This document shows positions 33,051-42,674 of a DNA stretch of 64,000 nucleotides, one piece after another. Position numbers and translations under genes: made by a program. Source of the DNA: Pseudohoeflea sp964511625 (GTDB lineage: Bacteria > Pseudomonadota > Alphaproteobacteria > Rhizobiales > Rhizobiaceae); the NCBI GenBank assembly GCA_964511625.1, contig CAZEJG010000013.1, positions 1 to 64,000 on the forward strand. The letters are read 5' to 3'. A model generated the notes under the pieces. That model was not told where the DNA came from. It made no database searches and saw only the letters and a list, made by a program, of their open reading frames with translations. Every line of letters begins with the position of its first letter. Position 1 is the first letter of the stretch.

Positions 33051-34190
33051 ATGTCCGCGCAGCGGATCCGACCCGCAACCTTCTCCGACATTGATGATCT
33101 GGACGCGCTGGAACAGGCGGTGTTTACGACCGACCGTATCTCGCGGCGCTCGTTCCGTACGCTGATCGCGCGCGACACCGCCGAGACGCTGGTCGCCGAA
33201 CAGGACGGGCGGATTGCAGGCTACGGCATGATCCTGTTTCGCGCCGGCACCGGCATGGCGCGGCTCTATTCGCTTGCCGTCCATCCAGAGATGGCGGGAA
33301 AAGGGATCGGCCGCAAGCTGCTCGAGGCCGCCGAGGACGCCGCCTTCGAGCACGACCGGTTGTTTCTCAGGCTCGAGGTGCGGGAGGACAATGCCTCGGC
33401 GATCGCGCTCTACAGGAAGATGGGTTATCGCCCGATCGGCCGGGTGCCGGATTACTATCAGGACGGCATGGCGGCGCTGAGATTCGAGAAGGTGCTGCGC
33501 AATGCCGCCCGGCCCGTGACCGCGAACACGCCCTATTACGAGCAGACCACCGACTTCACCTGCGGAGCGGCCTGTCTGGCGATGGCCTTCGCCCGCTATG
33601 TCTCGACCGATTATCTCGATCCGGTCTGGGAGGTGCGCTTCTGGCGCGAGGCGACGACGGTCTTCATGCTGGCCGGTCCGGGCGGCTGCGAACCCTACGG
33701 GCTGGCGACGGTTGCGACAGACCACGGCCTGAAGGCCGAGATCTGGTGCTCGACGGAGAGCTACCTGTTTCTCGACACCGTCCGCGACCCCGAAAAGCGC
33801 CGGGTGATGGAATTGGCGCAGACCGATTTCCGTGCCCGCGCGATCGCCGCCGATGTGCCGGTGCGCCACCGCGCCTTCACCCTCGACGAACTGCGCGAGA
33901 ACCTCGCGGTCGGCCGCGTCGCCATCGTCCTCGTCAGCGGCTATCTGATGATGGGCTCGAAGGTGCCGCACTGGGTGCTGGCCCACGCCGACGACGGACG
34001 CCACATCATCGTTCACGATCCTTGGGTGGAGGAGGAGCGCGGCGAGACCGCCGGCGACGCAGCCAACATCCCCGTGCCTTACGCCATTTTCGACCGCATC
34101 GCCCGCTATGGCCGCTCCGGCCTGCGCGCCGCGGTCCTCCTCGAAGGAAATCCCGCCCCCATGTCCGAAGGACAATCAAGCAATGTCTGA
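33051..34190 (+). CDS. GNAT acetyltransferase fused to C39-like cysteine peptidase
   Basis: 379 residues. Residues 1-150 are a GNAT fold with LYSLAVHPEMAGKGIGRKLLEAA (acetyl-CoA pyrophosphate loop) and NASAIALYRKMGYRPIGR. Residues about 160-375 are a papain-like C39-type domain with C171 in TTDFTCGAACLAMAF, H307 in PHWVLAHADDG and D323 in IIVHDPW. Overlapping by 8 nt is a RimK-like ATP-grasp ligase. GNAT/peptidase plus RimK-like ligase pairs have been noted in comparative genomics as predicted peptide-modification systems, but no product is known. The ATG at 33051 begins the GNAT strand correctly; an upstream in-frame start adds a basic tail. No signal peptide: cytosolic. Confidence 0.87.
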   Translation: MSAQRIRPATFSDIDDLDALEQAVFTTDRISRRSFRTLIARDTAETLVAEQDGRIAGYGMILFRAGTGMARLYSLAVHPEMAGKGIGRKLLEAAEDAAFEHDRLFLRLEVREDNASAIALYRKMGYRPIGRVPDYYQDGMAALRFEKVLRNAARPVTANTPYYEQTTDFTCGAACLAMAFARYVSTDYLDPVWEVRFWREATTVFMLAGPGGCEPYGLATVATDHGLKAEIWCSTESYLFLDTVRDPEKRRVMELAQTDFRARAIAADVPVRHRAFTLDELRENLAVGRVAIVLVSGYLMMGSKVPHWVLAHADDGRHIIVHDPWVEEERGETAGDAANIPVPYAIFDRIARYGRSGLRAAVLLEGNPAPMSEGQSSNV

Positions 34191-35637
34191 CTGGGTCATC
34201 CTCGCCTCTGCCCTGACCGGGTTCGACCATTCCGCAACGCGACACAAGGTGCTCGGCACCCGCGACTATCTCGCCAAGCCCGAGATGTTCCGCGGCGCGC
34301 GACCGAACATCATCAACCTGTCGCGCTCCTACGCCTATCAGAGCCGCGGTTACTATGCCTCGCTGCTGGCGGCCGCACGTGGCCAGCGGGTGATCCCCTC
34401 GGTCGAGACGATCATCGATCTCTCCCGGCGCGAACTCTACGACAACGCAATCCCCGAATTGGAGGATTCGCTCAACAAGGGGCTGGGTGAGACCTCGGCT
34501 TCCGCGCCGGCGCGGCTGAGGATCCATTTCGGCACCTGCGAGGATGGCAGGCTGGAAAAATTCGCCCGGCTGCTGTTCGACTGGTTTCGTGCCCCGATCC
34601 TCGAGGTGACGCTGAAGCCCGGACAGTGGTGCCAGATCGTGAAGGTGGCGCTCCTGCCGGTGGCCAAGCTCGAGAAGGAGGAACGGCCGCATTTCTTCGC
34701 CGCCATGGAGCGCTATACGGCGCGCCAGTGGAAGGATGCCCGTTCGCGGACGCCGGCGCGCTACACCTTCGCCACGTTGGTCGACGCCAAGGAGGAACTA
34801 CCGCCCTCCTCGATCGCAAGCCTCAAGCACTGGGCCCGCATCGCCGCCCGGATGGGCGTGGCCGTCGAGCCCATCGGGCGGAAGGATCTGCCGCGGCTCG
34901 CCAATTTCGACGCGCTGTTCATCCGCGAGACAACCTCGATCTCCAACCACACCTACCGCTTCGCCCGCCGCGCCCAGCAGGAGGGCATGCCGGTGATCGA
35001 CGATCCGGTGTCGATGATCCGTTGCACCAACAAGGTCTATCTCGACGAGATGATGCGCGCCAACGGCGTCGCCGTGCCCGACACGGTGATGATCATCGGA
35101 CAGGAGGACATCGCCCGCGCCGCTGACCAGCTCGGTTTCCCGATGGTGGTGAAGGTGCCGGATTCCTCTTTCTCCCGCGGCGTCACCAAGGTCGCCGACA
35201 TGGCGGAACTGAAGAAACTGGTCGCCGCCTGGCTTGAAGACTCCGACGTGCTGATCGCCCAGAAGTTCATGCCGACCAAGTTCGACTGGCGCATCGGCGT
35301 GCTCGGCGGCAAGCCGCTGTTCGCGGTTCAGTACCTGATGGCAAAGAAGCACTGGCAGATCGTCAGGCACGATCCTGGCGGCCGCCCGGTGGAAGGCGGC
35401 TTCAACTCCTTCTCGCTCGCCGACACGCCGCCGGCGGTGCTGGATGCGGGCCTGCGTGCCGCGCGCTGCATCGGCGACGGTCTCTACGGCGTCGATCTCA
35501 AGGAGACCGACGACGGGGTCTTCGTCATCGAGGTCAACGACAACCCCAACCTCGACCACGGCGTCGAGGACGCTGCCGAGAAGGATGAGGTCTGGACCCG
35601 GCTGACCAACTGGTTCGTCGAAAGGATTGTCTCCTAG
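34183..35637 (+). CDS. RimK-like ATP-grasp ligase with N-terminal RLAN-type domain
   Basis: 484 residues. Residues about 1-140 resemble the RimK-like ATP-grasp N-terminal (RLAN) domain (WVILASALTGFDHSATRHKVLGTRDYL, NIINLSRSYAYQSRGYY). Residues about 250-484 are the ATP-grasp core with FPMVVKVPDSSFSRGVTKV, LIAQKFMPTKFDWRIGVLGG and the metal-binding GVDLKETDDGVFVIEVNDNPNLDHG. It should ligate an amino acid to a carboxylate with ATP. It starts inside the end of the GNAT/C39 gene, so both proteins are made together. RimK adds Glu to ribosomal protein S6, but the extra domain and partner argue for another substrate. Confidence 0.87.
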   Translation: MSDWVILASALTGFDHSATRHKVLGTRDYLAKPEMFRGARPNIINLSRSYAYQSRGYYASLLAAARGQRVIPSVETIIDLSRRELYDNAIPELEDSLNKGLGETSASAPARLRIHFGTCEDGRLEKFARLLFDWFRAPILEVTLKPGQWCQIVKVALLPVAKLEKEERPHFFAAMERYTARQWKDARSRTPARYTFATLVDAKEELPPSSIASLKHWARIAARMGVAVEPIGRKDLPRLANFDALFIRETTSISNHTYRFARRAQQEGMPVIDDPVSMIRCTNKVYLDEMMRANGVAVPDTVMIIGQEDIARAADQLGFPMVVKVPDSSFSRGVTKVADMAELKKLVAAWLEDSDVLIAQKFMPTKFDWRIGVLGGKPLFAVQYLMAKKHWQIVRHDPGGRPVEGGFNSFSLADTPPAVLDAGLRAARCIGDGLYGVDLKETDDGVFVIEVNDNPNLDHGVEDAAEKDEVWTRLTNWFVERIVS

Positions 35638-35782
35638 CCCCATGGACGCACCGCGCAACTGGCTCCCGGGCCTTTTGCCGGGACGGCAAACAGGCTATAG
35701 GCAGGCGCGAAAGCCGGTGGCGAACGCTGCCGAATCGGGGTCTGCGCATGCCGGCCCGCCGGGAAGGACAGCGGACCGTTTC

Positions 35783-38644
35783 ATGGCAGACCGAAACGAC
35801 GACGAGCTGAGATTTGACGACATCGTCGACCCAGCGGATCTGAAGGCGTCGCTCGATGCCATCGCCGCCGAACATGGCGGAGCGAGCCTCGAGGCGCGGT
35901 CGGCGGTTCTGGCAAAGATCAAGGACGTCAATGCCGAGGGCCGCGAGAAGGCCCGCGCCATGCTCGGCGAGGACGGCGGCGGCACGCTTTGCGCCCGCCG
36001 GATCTGCCATCTCGAGGACGTGATGATCGCCGCGATCTTCGATTACGCCTCGCGCCACGTCTATCCGCTGGACAATCCCTCCACCTCCGAACGCCTGGCG
36101 GTCTCGGCCGTCGGCGGCTACGGCCGCGGCACGCTGGCCCCGGGCTCGGATATTGATCTTCTCTTCGTGCTGCCCTACCGCTCGACGCCCTGGACCGAGC
36201 AGGTGGCCGAATGGATCCTCTATCTCCTGTGGGATCTCGGCCAGAAGGTGGGCCACGCCACCCGCAACATCGATGAATGCGTGCGCCTGTCGCGCTCCGA
36301 CATGACGATCCGCACGGCCATCCTCGAGGCGCGCTTCCTGTGTGGCGAGAAACAGCTCTTCGACGAGCTGGAGACACGCTTCCGCGCCGAGGTGGTGGAG
36401 GGCACGGGACCGGAGTTCATCGCTGCCAAGCTCGCCGAGCGCGACGAGCGCCACCGCAAGATCGGCGACACCCGTTATCTCGTCGAGCCCAACGTCAAGG
36501 AAGGCAAGGGCGGGCTGCGCGACATCAACACGCTGTTCTGGATCGCGCGCTACTACTACCGCATCGATTCCACCGAGGATCTGGTCAAGCTCGGCGTCCT
36601 CTCGCGACGCGAATACGATCTCTTCGCCAAGGCCGAGGACTTCCTCTGGGCCGTGCGCTGCCACCTGCATTTCCTCACCGGCAAGAGCGAGGAGCGGCTC
36701 TCCTTCGACGTCCAGCGCGAGATCGCCGAATCCCTCGACTATCAGGACCATCCGGGCCTGTCGGCCGTCGAGCGCTTCATGAAGCACTATTTTCTCGTCG
36801 CCAAGGATGTCGGCGACCTGACCCGCATCTTCTGCGCAGAACTGGAAGACGAACAGGCCAAGACCGCGCCGGGCCTGATCAACGGCGTCATCGGCCGCTT
36901 CGCCGGAAAGCCGAAGAAGATCCCCGGCACCACCGAATTCCTCGATGATCGCGGCCGCATCCGGCTCGCCGACAAGGACGCTTTCCGCAAGGACCCGGTC
37001 AACCTGATCAGGCTGTTTCATCTCGCCGATCTGCGCGCTCTCGACATCCATCCCGAGACGCTCAAGCAGGTGACGCGCTCGCTGCGGCTTATCAATCCGG
37101 CGCTGAGGGAAAACGAGGAGGCCAACCGCCTCTTCATGTCGATCCTGACCTCGCCGCGCGATCCGGCGGACATCCTGCGGCGGATGAACGAGGCCGGCGT
37201 GCTCGGCAAGTTCATTCCCGAATTCGGCAAGATCGTCGCGATGATGCAGTTCAACATGTATCATCACTTCACCGTCGACGAGCACCTGATCCGCTCGGTG
37301 GCTTCTCTCAGCGAGGTGGAGAAGGGCCAGAAGTCCGACCTGGTGCCGCTGTCGACGAAGCTGATGCCGAGCGTCGAGGAGCGCGACGTGCTCTACGTCG
37401 CCGTCTTCATCCACGACATCGCCAAGGGCCGCCCCGAGGACCACTCGACAGCCGGCGCCAAGGTGGCCCGCAAGCTTTGCCCGCGGCTCGGCATGACCCC
37501 TAAACAGACCGAGCTGGTCGCATGGCTGATCGAGGAACATCTGACCATGTCGATGGTCGCCCAGACCCGCGACCTAAACGACCGCAAGACGATCGTCGAT
37601 TTCGCCGAACGGGTGCAGTCGCTCGACCGATTGAAGCTCCTGCTGATCCTCACCGTCTGCGACATCCGCGCCGTCGGCCCGGGTGTCTGGAACGGCTGGA
37701 AGGGACAGCTGCTGCGTACCCTCTACTACGAGACGGAACTCCTGATCTCCGGCGGCTTCTCTGAAGCCTCCCGCAAGGAGCGCGCCAAGGCGATCCGCGC
37801 CGCCCTCATTGACGCGCTGGCCGAGCGCGGCTGGAGCGAGAAGGAGCGCAAGGCCTATATCCGGCTGCCCTACGAGAACTATCTTCTTTCGGTCTCCCAC
37901 GAAGACCAGATCCGCCATGCCGAATTCATCCGCGAGGCCGACCAGGCCGGCCATGCGCTCGCCACCATGGTGCAGACGCACGCCTTCCACGCCATCACCG
38001 AGATCACGCTGCTCGCCCCCGACCATCCGCGGCTTCTGTCGATCGTCACCGGGGCCTGCGCGGCCGCTGGCGCCAATATCGCCGATGCCGAAATCTACAC
38101 CACCCGCGACGGCCGCGCGCTTGATACCATCCTGATTAATCGCGCCTTCGAGGCCGACGAGGACGAATTGCGACGGGCCAAGTCGGTCGGCCGGATGATC
38201 GAGCAGGTGCTCGCCGGCACCGCCTCGATGCCCGAGGAAATCGCCCGCAAGCGCACCAGCCGGCGCTCAAAGACCAAGGCCTTCCGCGTCAAGCCGCAGG
38301 TGACGATCTCCAACACGCTGTCCAATAAGCTAACAGTCATCGAGGTGGAATGCCTCGATAGGCCGGGCCTTTTGTCCGACATCACCTCGGTGCTCTCCGA
38401 CCTCTCGCTCGACATCTCGTCGGCCCATATCACTACCTTCGGCGAGAAGGTGGTCGACTCCTTCTACGTCAAGGATCTGGTCGGCATGAAGATCACAAAC
38501 GAGACGCGGCAGGCCAATATCGTCGCCCGGCTGACGGCGGTTCTCGCAGACGAGCAGGATGAGGCACGTGACCGCATGCCCCCCGGCGTCATCGCACCCG
38601 TCGGCTCGGCGCCCCGGCGCGCTGCGCGGAGACGATCCGCTTGA
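35783..38644 (+). CDS. glnD: Bifunctional uridylyltransferase / uridylyl-removing enzyme GlnD
   Basis: About 953 residues from the ATG at 35783; earlier in-frame starts at 35642 or 35627 would give an unusual N-terminus. The nucleotidyltransferase motif AVGGYGRGTLAPGSDIDLLF lies near residue 115, the HD phosphohydrolase motifs HHFTVDEHLIRSV and FIHDIAKGRPEDHS near 495-545, and two ACT domains in the last 220 residues (ITLLAPDHPRLLSIVTGA; VIEVECLDRPGLLSDITSV). GlnD uridylylates and deuridylylates PII in answer to glutamine, driving nitrogen control. Its stop overlaps the murJ TTG start. Confidence 0.96.
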   Translation: MADRNDDELRFDDIVDPADLKASLDAIAAEHGGASLEARSAVLAKIKDVNAEGREKARAMLGEDGGGTLCARRICHLEDVMIAAIFDYASRHVYPLDNPSTSERLAVSAVGGYGRGTLAPGSDIDLLFVLPYRSTPWTEQVAEWILYLLWDLGQKVGHATRNIDECVRLSRSDMTIRTAILEARFLCGEKQLFDELETRFRAEVVEGTGPEFIAAKLAERDERHRKIGDTRYLVEPNVKEGKGGLRDINTLFWIARYYYRIDSTEDLVKLGVLSRREYDLFAKAEDFLWAVRCHLHFLTGKSEERLSFDVQREIAESLDYQDHPGLSAVERFMKHYFLVAKDVGDLTRIFCAELEDEQAKTAPGLINGVIGRFAGKPKKIPGTTEFLDDRGRIRLADKDAFRKDPVNLIRLFHLADLRALDIHPETLKQVTRSLRLINPALRENEEANRLFMSILTSPRDPADILRRMNEAGVLGKFIPEFGKIVAMMQFNMYHHFTVDEHLIRSVASLSEVEKGQKSDLVPLSTKLMPSVEERDVLYVAVFIHDIAKGRPEDHSTAGAKVARKLCPRLGMTPKQTELVAWLIEEHLTMSMVAQTRDLNDRKTIVDFAERVQSLDRLKLLLILTVCDIRAVGPGVWNGWKGQLLRTLYYETELLISGGFSEASRKERAKAIRAALIDALAERGWSEKERKAYIRLPYENYLLSVSHEDQIRHAEFIREADQAGHALATMVQTHAFHAITEITLLAPDHPRLLSIVTGACAAAGANIADAEIYTTRDGRALDTILINRAFEADEDELRRAKSVGRMIEQVLAGTASMPEEIARKRTSRRSKTKAFRVKPQVTISNTLSNKLTVIEVECLDRPGLLSDITSVLSDLSLDISSAHITTFGEKVVDSFYVKDLVGMKITNETRQANIVARLTAVLADEQDEARDRMPPGVIAPVGSAPRRAARRRSA

Positions 38645-40215
38645 GCCTCGTCTCGAAATTCCTCTCCGTCGGCTCGGCCACCATGGCGAGCCGCATTCTG
38701 GGATTTGCCCGCGAGGCGCTGATGGCCGCGGCCCTGGGCGCGGGCCCCGTGGCCGACGCCTTCTATGCCGCCTTCCGCTTCCCCAATCTCTTCCGCCGGC
38801 TGTTTGCCGAAGGCGCCTTCAACGCCGCCTTCGTGCCGCTGTTTGCCAAGGAGATCGAGGGGGGCGGTGTCGATGGCGCCAAGCGCTTCTCGGAAGAAGT
38901 CTTCGGCGTCCTGTTCACGGTGCTCCTGATCCTGACCATCGCCATGGAACTTTCCATGCCGTTCCTGGTCAAGACGGTGATCGCGCCCGGCTTTGCAGAC
39001 GACGCCGACAAGTTCGATCTCACCGTCCGCCTCGCCATCATCATGTTCCCCTACCTGATGTGCATGTCGTTGGCGGCGATGATGAGCGGCATCCTCAATT
39101 CGCTGCACAAGTACTTTGCCGCCGCCTTCGCGCCGGTGTTCTTCAACATCATCCTGATCGGGGTGCTGGTCTATGCGCTCAACGTCGGCCTCGACCCCGA
39201 GACGATCGTCATCAACATGGCCTGGGGCGTGATCGCGGCGGGCCTTTTGCAATTGCTGATCGTTGTCGTCGCCGTGCGCAAGGCGGGGATGCGGATCGGC
39301 TTCCGTCGACCGGCGCTCACCCCCAACGTCAAGCGGCTGTTATGGCTCGCCGCCCCGGCGGCCGTGACCGGCGGCATCACCCAGATCAACCTGGTGATCG
39401 GCCAGATCATCGCGTCCGGCAAGGACGGCGCGATCTCAGTGTTGCAATATGCCGACCGCGTCTACCAGCTGCCGCTCGGCGTCGTCGGCATTGCCGTGGG
39501 CGTCGTGCTGCTGCCCGAGCTCGCGCGCGCGCTCAAGGCCGGCCACATGGTCGAGGCGGCCTCGCTGCAGAACCGCTCAGTGGAGTTCGCGCTGTTCCTG
39601 ACACTGCCCGCAACCGCTGCCCTCCTGACCATCGCCGACCCGATCGTCCGGCTCCTCTACGAGCGCGGCGCCTTCGGTCCCGAAACCACGGCTACCGTCG
39701 GCGGCGTGCTGGCGATCTTCGGCATCGGCCTTCCTGCCTTCGTGCTGATCAAGGCGTTCACGCCCGGTTTCTTTGCCCGCGAGGACACCCGCACGCCGAT
39801 GATCTTCGCCGGTGTCTCCGTGGCGCTCAACATCGTGCTCGCACTCACCCTGTTCCCGATCATCGCCGAGCGCGGCATCGCCACCGCCGAGATCTGCTCG
39901 GGCTGGACCAACGCGACCCTGCTCTTCGTCACCCTGGTGCGCCGCGGCCATTGGGAGATCGACCGGCCGACGCTCTCGCGCGTCATCCGGCTGGTGATCG
40001 CGGCCGTGCTGCTCGCCGCCTTCTTCCATTTCGGCCTGCCGGTGATCATGCCCTGGGTGCAACCGTCCTCGGCCGTCTGGCAGCAGTTCCTCGCGCTTGC
40101 GGGTTTCCTGGCCGCCGGGTTCCTGCTCTATGTGGCCATCGCCTTCGTCATCGGCGGCGCCGACTGGGGTGCGCTCAGGCGCGGCATCCGCCGCAAGCCG
40201 AAAACCCCGGCCTGA
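38641..40215 (+). CDS. murJ: Lipid II flippase MurJ
   Basis: 524 residues with about 14 membrane segments. SKFLSVGSATMASRILGFAREALMA and FYAAFRFPNLFRRLFAEGAFNAAFVPLF are the MurJ/MviN signature. ITQINLVIGQIIAS and RVYQLPLGVVGIAVGVVLLPEL come from the central helices. It flips lipid II across the inner membrane for peptidoglycan synthesis. The start is a TTG (TTGA) that overlaps the glnD stop, giving coupling between nitrogen-sensor and wall genes, a layout conserved in rhizobia. Confidence 0.95.
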   Translation: MSLVSKFLSVGSATMASRILGFAREALMAAALGAGPVADAFYAAFRFPNLFRRLFAEGAFNAAFVPLFAKEIEGGGVDGAKRFSEEVFGVLFTVLLILTIAMELSMPFLVKTVIAPGFADDADKFDLTVRLAIIMFPYLMCMSLAAMMSGILNSLHKYFAAAFAPVFFNIILIGVLVYALNVGLDPETIVINMAWGVIAAGLLQLLIVVVAVRKAGMRIGFRRPALTPNVKRLLWLAAPAAVTGGITQINLVIGQIIASGKDGAISVLQYADRVYQLPLGVVGIAVGVVLLPELARALKAGHMVEAASLQNRSVEFALFLTLPATAALLTIADPIVRLLYERGAFGPETTATVGGVLAIFGIGLPAFVLIKAFTPGFFAREDTRTPMIFAGVSVALNIVLALTLFPIIAERGIATAEICSGWTNATLLFVTLVRRGHWEIDRPTLSRVIRLVIAAVLLAAFFHFGLPVIMPWVQPSSAVWQQFLALAGFLAAGFLLYVAIAFVIGGADWGALRRGIRRKPKTPA

Positions 40216-40338
40216 GCGGTTCTTCATCCGCCAAAGCAGGCTGACGGGCCTTGACGGTTCATCTGCCCGGGCTCATACACCCCCACGTTTTTCCAGAAGA
40301 GGGCGCGGGCCCTCCACAAGTCCGCCAGGAGTATGTTC

Positions 40339-41397
40339 ATGACCTTCAAGCCGCTCGTCTTTTCCGGCGTCCAGCCCACCGGCAATCTTCATCTCGGCAA
40401 TTATCTCGGCGCCATCCGCCGTTTCGTCGCCCTGCAGGACGAGATGGACTGCATCTACTGCGTCGTTGACCTGCATTCGCTGACGGCGCAGCTCGTCCAT
40501 AAGGACCTCAAGGAGCAGACCCGCTCGATCGCCGCCGCCTATCTCGCCGCAGGTATCGACGCGGACAAGCACATCGTCTTCAACCAGTCCGCCGTTTCCG
40601 GCCATGCCGAACTCGCCTGGATCTTCAACTGTGTCGCCCGCATCGGCTGGATGAACCGGATGACCCAGTTCAAGGACAAGGCCGGCAAGGACCGCGAGAA
40701 CGCCTCGCTGGGCCTGCTCGCCTATCCGAGCCTGATGGCCGCCGACATTCTGCTCTACCGCGCCACTCACGTTCCGGTCGGCGACGACCAGAAGCAGCAC
40801 CTGGAACTGACCCGCGACATCGCCATGAAGTTCAATCTCGACTTCGAGGACAATATCCGTGCCGCCGGCACAGGCGTCGACATCACCGTCGGCGACCAGC
40901 CGGTCCATGCCTATTTCCCGATGACCGAGCCGATGATCAGCGGCGCCACCACCCGGGTGATGAGCCTGCGCGACGGCACCAAGAAGATGTCGAAATCCGA
41001 TCCCTCGGACCTCTCGCGCATCAACCTGACCGACGACGCCGACGGCATCAGCCGCAAGATCAAGAAGGCCAAGACCGACCCCGAGGCGCTGCCCTCTGAG
41101 ATCGCCGGACTGGAAGGTCGTCCCGAGGCGAGCAATCTGGTGGGCATCTACGCCGCGCTTTCCGACCGCACCAAGGAAGACGTGCTCGCCGAGTATGGCG
41201 GCCAGCAGTTCTCCACCTTCAAGCCGGCGCTCTCGGACCTCGCCGTCACCGTTCTGGCCCCGATCAATGCCGAGATGCGCAAGCTCGAGGCCGATCCCGG
41301 CCATATCGATCAGGTGCTGAAAAACGGCGGCGAACGCGCCGGCGAGATCGCGGCCAAGACCATGGCCGATGTCAAGGACATCATCGGACTGTTGTAA
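40339..41397 (+). CDS. trpS: Tryptophan--tRNA ligase
   Basis: 352 residues. FSGVQPTGNLHLGNYLGAI contains the class I HIGH-like motif (HLGN), YPSLMAADILLYRATHVPVGDDQKQHLELTRD binds Trp/ATP, and LRDGTKKMSKSDPSD is the KMSKS loop. It charges tRNA-Trp. The ATG at 40339 is 7 nt from AGGAG; the ATG at 40333 is too close to that site. It follows murJ in the usual order. Confidence 0.97.
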   Translation: MTFKPLVFSGVQPTGNLHLGNYLGAIRRFVALQDEMDCIYCVVDLHSLTAQLVHKDLKEQTRSIAAAYLAAGIDADKHIVFNQSAVSGHAELAWIFNCVARIGWMNRMTQFKDKAGKDRENASLGLLAYPSLMAADILLYRATHVPVGDDQKQHLELTRDIAMKFNLDFEDNIRAAGTGVDITVGDQPVHAYFPMTEPMISGATTRVMSLRDGTKKMSKSDPSDLSRINLTDDADGISRKIKKAKTDPEALPSEIAGLEGRPEASNLVGIYAALSDRTKEDVLAEYGGQQFSTFKPALSDLAVTVLAPINAEMRKLEADPGHIDQVLKNGGERAGEIAAKTMADVKDIIGLL

Positions 41398-41477
41398 GCA
41401 CCGAAGCAAGGAGCGCCCTCCACTTTCGCCCGACCCCCATCTTGCGGGGCGGGGGCGGCGGAGGCATAGTCCGGCCC

Positions 41478-41969
41478 ATGGTTTCAAGACGACTTTCGAG
41501 AGAGGCCGGACACCGGCGCAAGTTTCTGGCGGTGGTGGACGATACCCCCGAATGCGAGCGCGCCATGCGCTATGCAGCGCTGCGCGCCAAGAATTCCGGC
41601 GGCGGACTGGTACTCTGCTACGTGATCTCGCCGACCGACTTCCAGCATTGGCTGGGGGTCGAGGAGATCATGAAGGCGGAAGCCATGGAGGAGGCCGAAT
41701 CGACACTCGCCAAGGCCGCCGAAAAGCTGCGCCAGGCGATCGGCATCGATTCGGAGACCCGTATCCGGCAGGGCAAGGCTGCCGAGGAAATCCATTCCGT
41801 CATCGAGGAAGACCGCGACATCGCCATTCTGGTGCTCGCGGCCGGCTCCGCCAAGGAGGGCCCGGGTCCGCTCGTCTCCTCGATTGCCGGACGCGGCGCC
41901 GCATTCCCGATCCCGGTGACCGTGGTGCCCGACAATCTTTCCGACGAGGAAATCGACGCGCTGAGCTGA
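41478..41969 (+). CDS. Universal stress protein, UspA family
   Basis: 163 residues. RRKFLAVVDDTPECERAMRYAALRA is the first strand and helix, and VLAAGSAKEGPGPLVSSIAGRGAAFPIPVTVVPDNL contains the G...G(9)GS/T-like ATP-loop region at the C-terminus, here somewhat changed (no clear GS/T), so nucleotide binding is uncertain. Small cytosolic stress protein, conserved beside trpS and nfu in rhizobia. The ATG at 41478 is used; an upstream TTG at 41442 adds a Gly-rich stretch of doubtful coding value. Confidence 0.88.
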   Translation: MVSRRLSREAGHRRKFLAVVDDTPECERAMRYAALRAKNSGGGLVLCYVISPTDFQHWLGVEEIMKAEAMEEAESTLAKAAEKLRQAIGIDSETRIRQGKAAEEIHSVIEEDRDIAILVLAAGSAKEGPGPLVSSIAGRGAAFPIPVTVVPDNLSDEEIDALS

Positions 41970-42013
41970 CGCCGGCGCATTCTTCGCTTGATATGGCGGG
42001 CGCACGGGCCTAT

Positions 42014-42030
42014 TTTGGAAGTATTCTAAA
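42014..42030 (+). promoter_or_regulatory. Irr-box-like site upstream of nfu
   Basis: TTTGGAA-GTA-TTCTAAA differs from the perfect mbfA box (TTTAGAA-N3-TTCTAAA) at one position in the left arm. It lies 80 nt upstream of the Fe-S scaffold gene, a plausible place for activation or repression by Irr. Confidence 0.72.
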
Positions 42031-42110
42031 CTAAGAGCCTGGCGTTCCGTCGCCGGTGCACGGGAGCCCGGGGCCTTGAACCCCGGTGAAGACCCGAGGA
42101 GAGAAGTCCG

Positions 42111-42674
42111 ATGTTCATCCAGACCGAAGCAACGCCGAACCCCGCGACCCTGAAGTTCCTGCCCGGCAAGGTGGTCATGGAAAGCGGCACCGCCGAGTTC
42201 CGTTCAGAGACCGAGGCGGCATCGACGTCTCCGCTGGCCGCCAAGCTGTTCTCGATTCCCGGCGTGACCGGCGTCTTCTACGGCTATGACTTCATTACCG
42301 TGACCAAGGACGGCCCGGACTGGCAGCACCTCAAGCCCGCCATCCTCGGCGCCATCATGGAGCACTTCATGTCCGGCGCGCCGGTGATGAATGCCGGTGA
42401 CGACGAACTGGGCATGACCGACGAGGAATTCTTCGACGAGGCCGACGGCACCGTGGTCGCCACCATCAAGGAACTGCTCGAGACCCGGGTGCGCCCGGCC
42501 GTGGCCCAGGACGGCGGCGACATCACCTTCCGCGGCTTCAAGGACGGCAAGGTCTTTCTTTACATGAAGGGTGCCTGCGCAGGCTGCCCGTCCTCGACCG
42601 CCACGCTCAAGCACGGCATCCAGAATCTCCTGCGTCATTTCGTGCCGGAAGTGCGCGAAGTCGAAGCCGTCTGA
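42111..42674 (+). CDS. NifU-like Fe-S cluster carrier (Nfu)
   Basis: 187 residues. The N-terminal Nfu_N domain (MFIQTEATPNPATLKFLPG) is followed by the NifU C-terminal domain with RPAVAQDGGDITFRGF and the cluster-binding MKGACAGCPSSTATLKHGI (CxxC). It delivers [4Fe-4S] clusters to client enzymes such as lipoate synthase or aconitase. GAGGAGAG is a strong ribosome site. An Irr-box-like sequence upstream suggests iron-dependent control. Nth and MiaB in this window are examples of Fe-S clients. Confidence 0.94.
   Translation: MFIQTEATPNPATLKFLPGKVVMESGTAEFRSETEAASTSPLAAKLFSIPGVTGVFYGYDFITVTKDGPDWQHLKPAILGAIMEHFMSGAPVMNAGDDELGMTDEEFFDEADGTVVATIKELLETRVRPAVAQDGGDITFRGFKDGKVFLYMKGACAGCPSSTATLKHGIQNLLRHFVPEVREVEAV

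Noticed and set aside
32900..33178. 92-codon minus-strand frame upstream of arsC, considered as an arsR
   Set aside because: No winged-helix or metal-binding Cys motif, and most of it is antisense to the GNAT domain.
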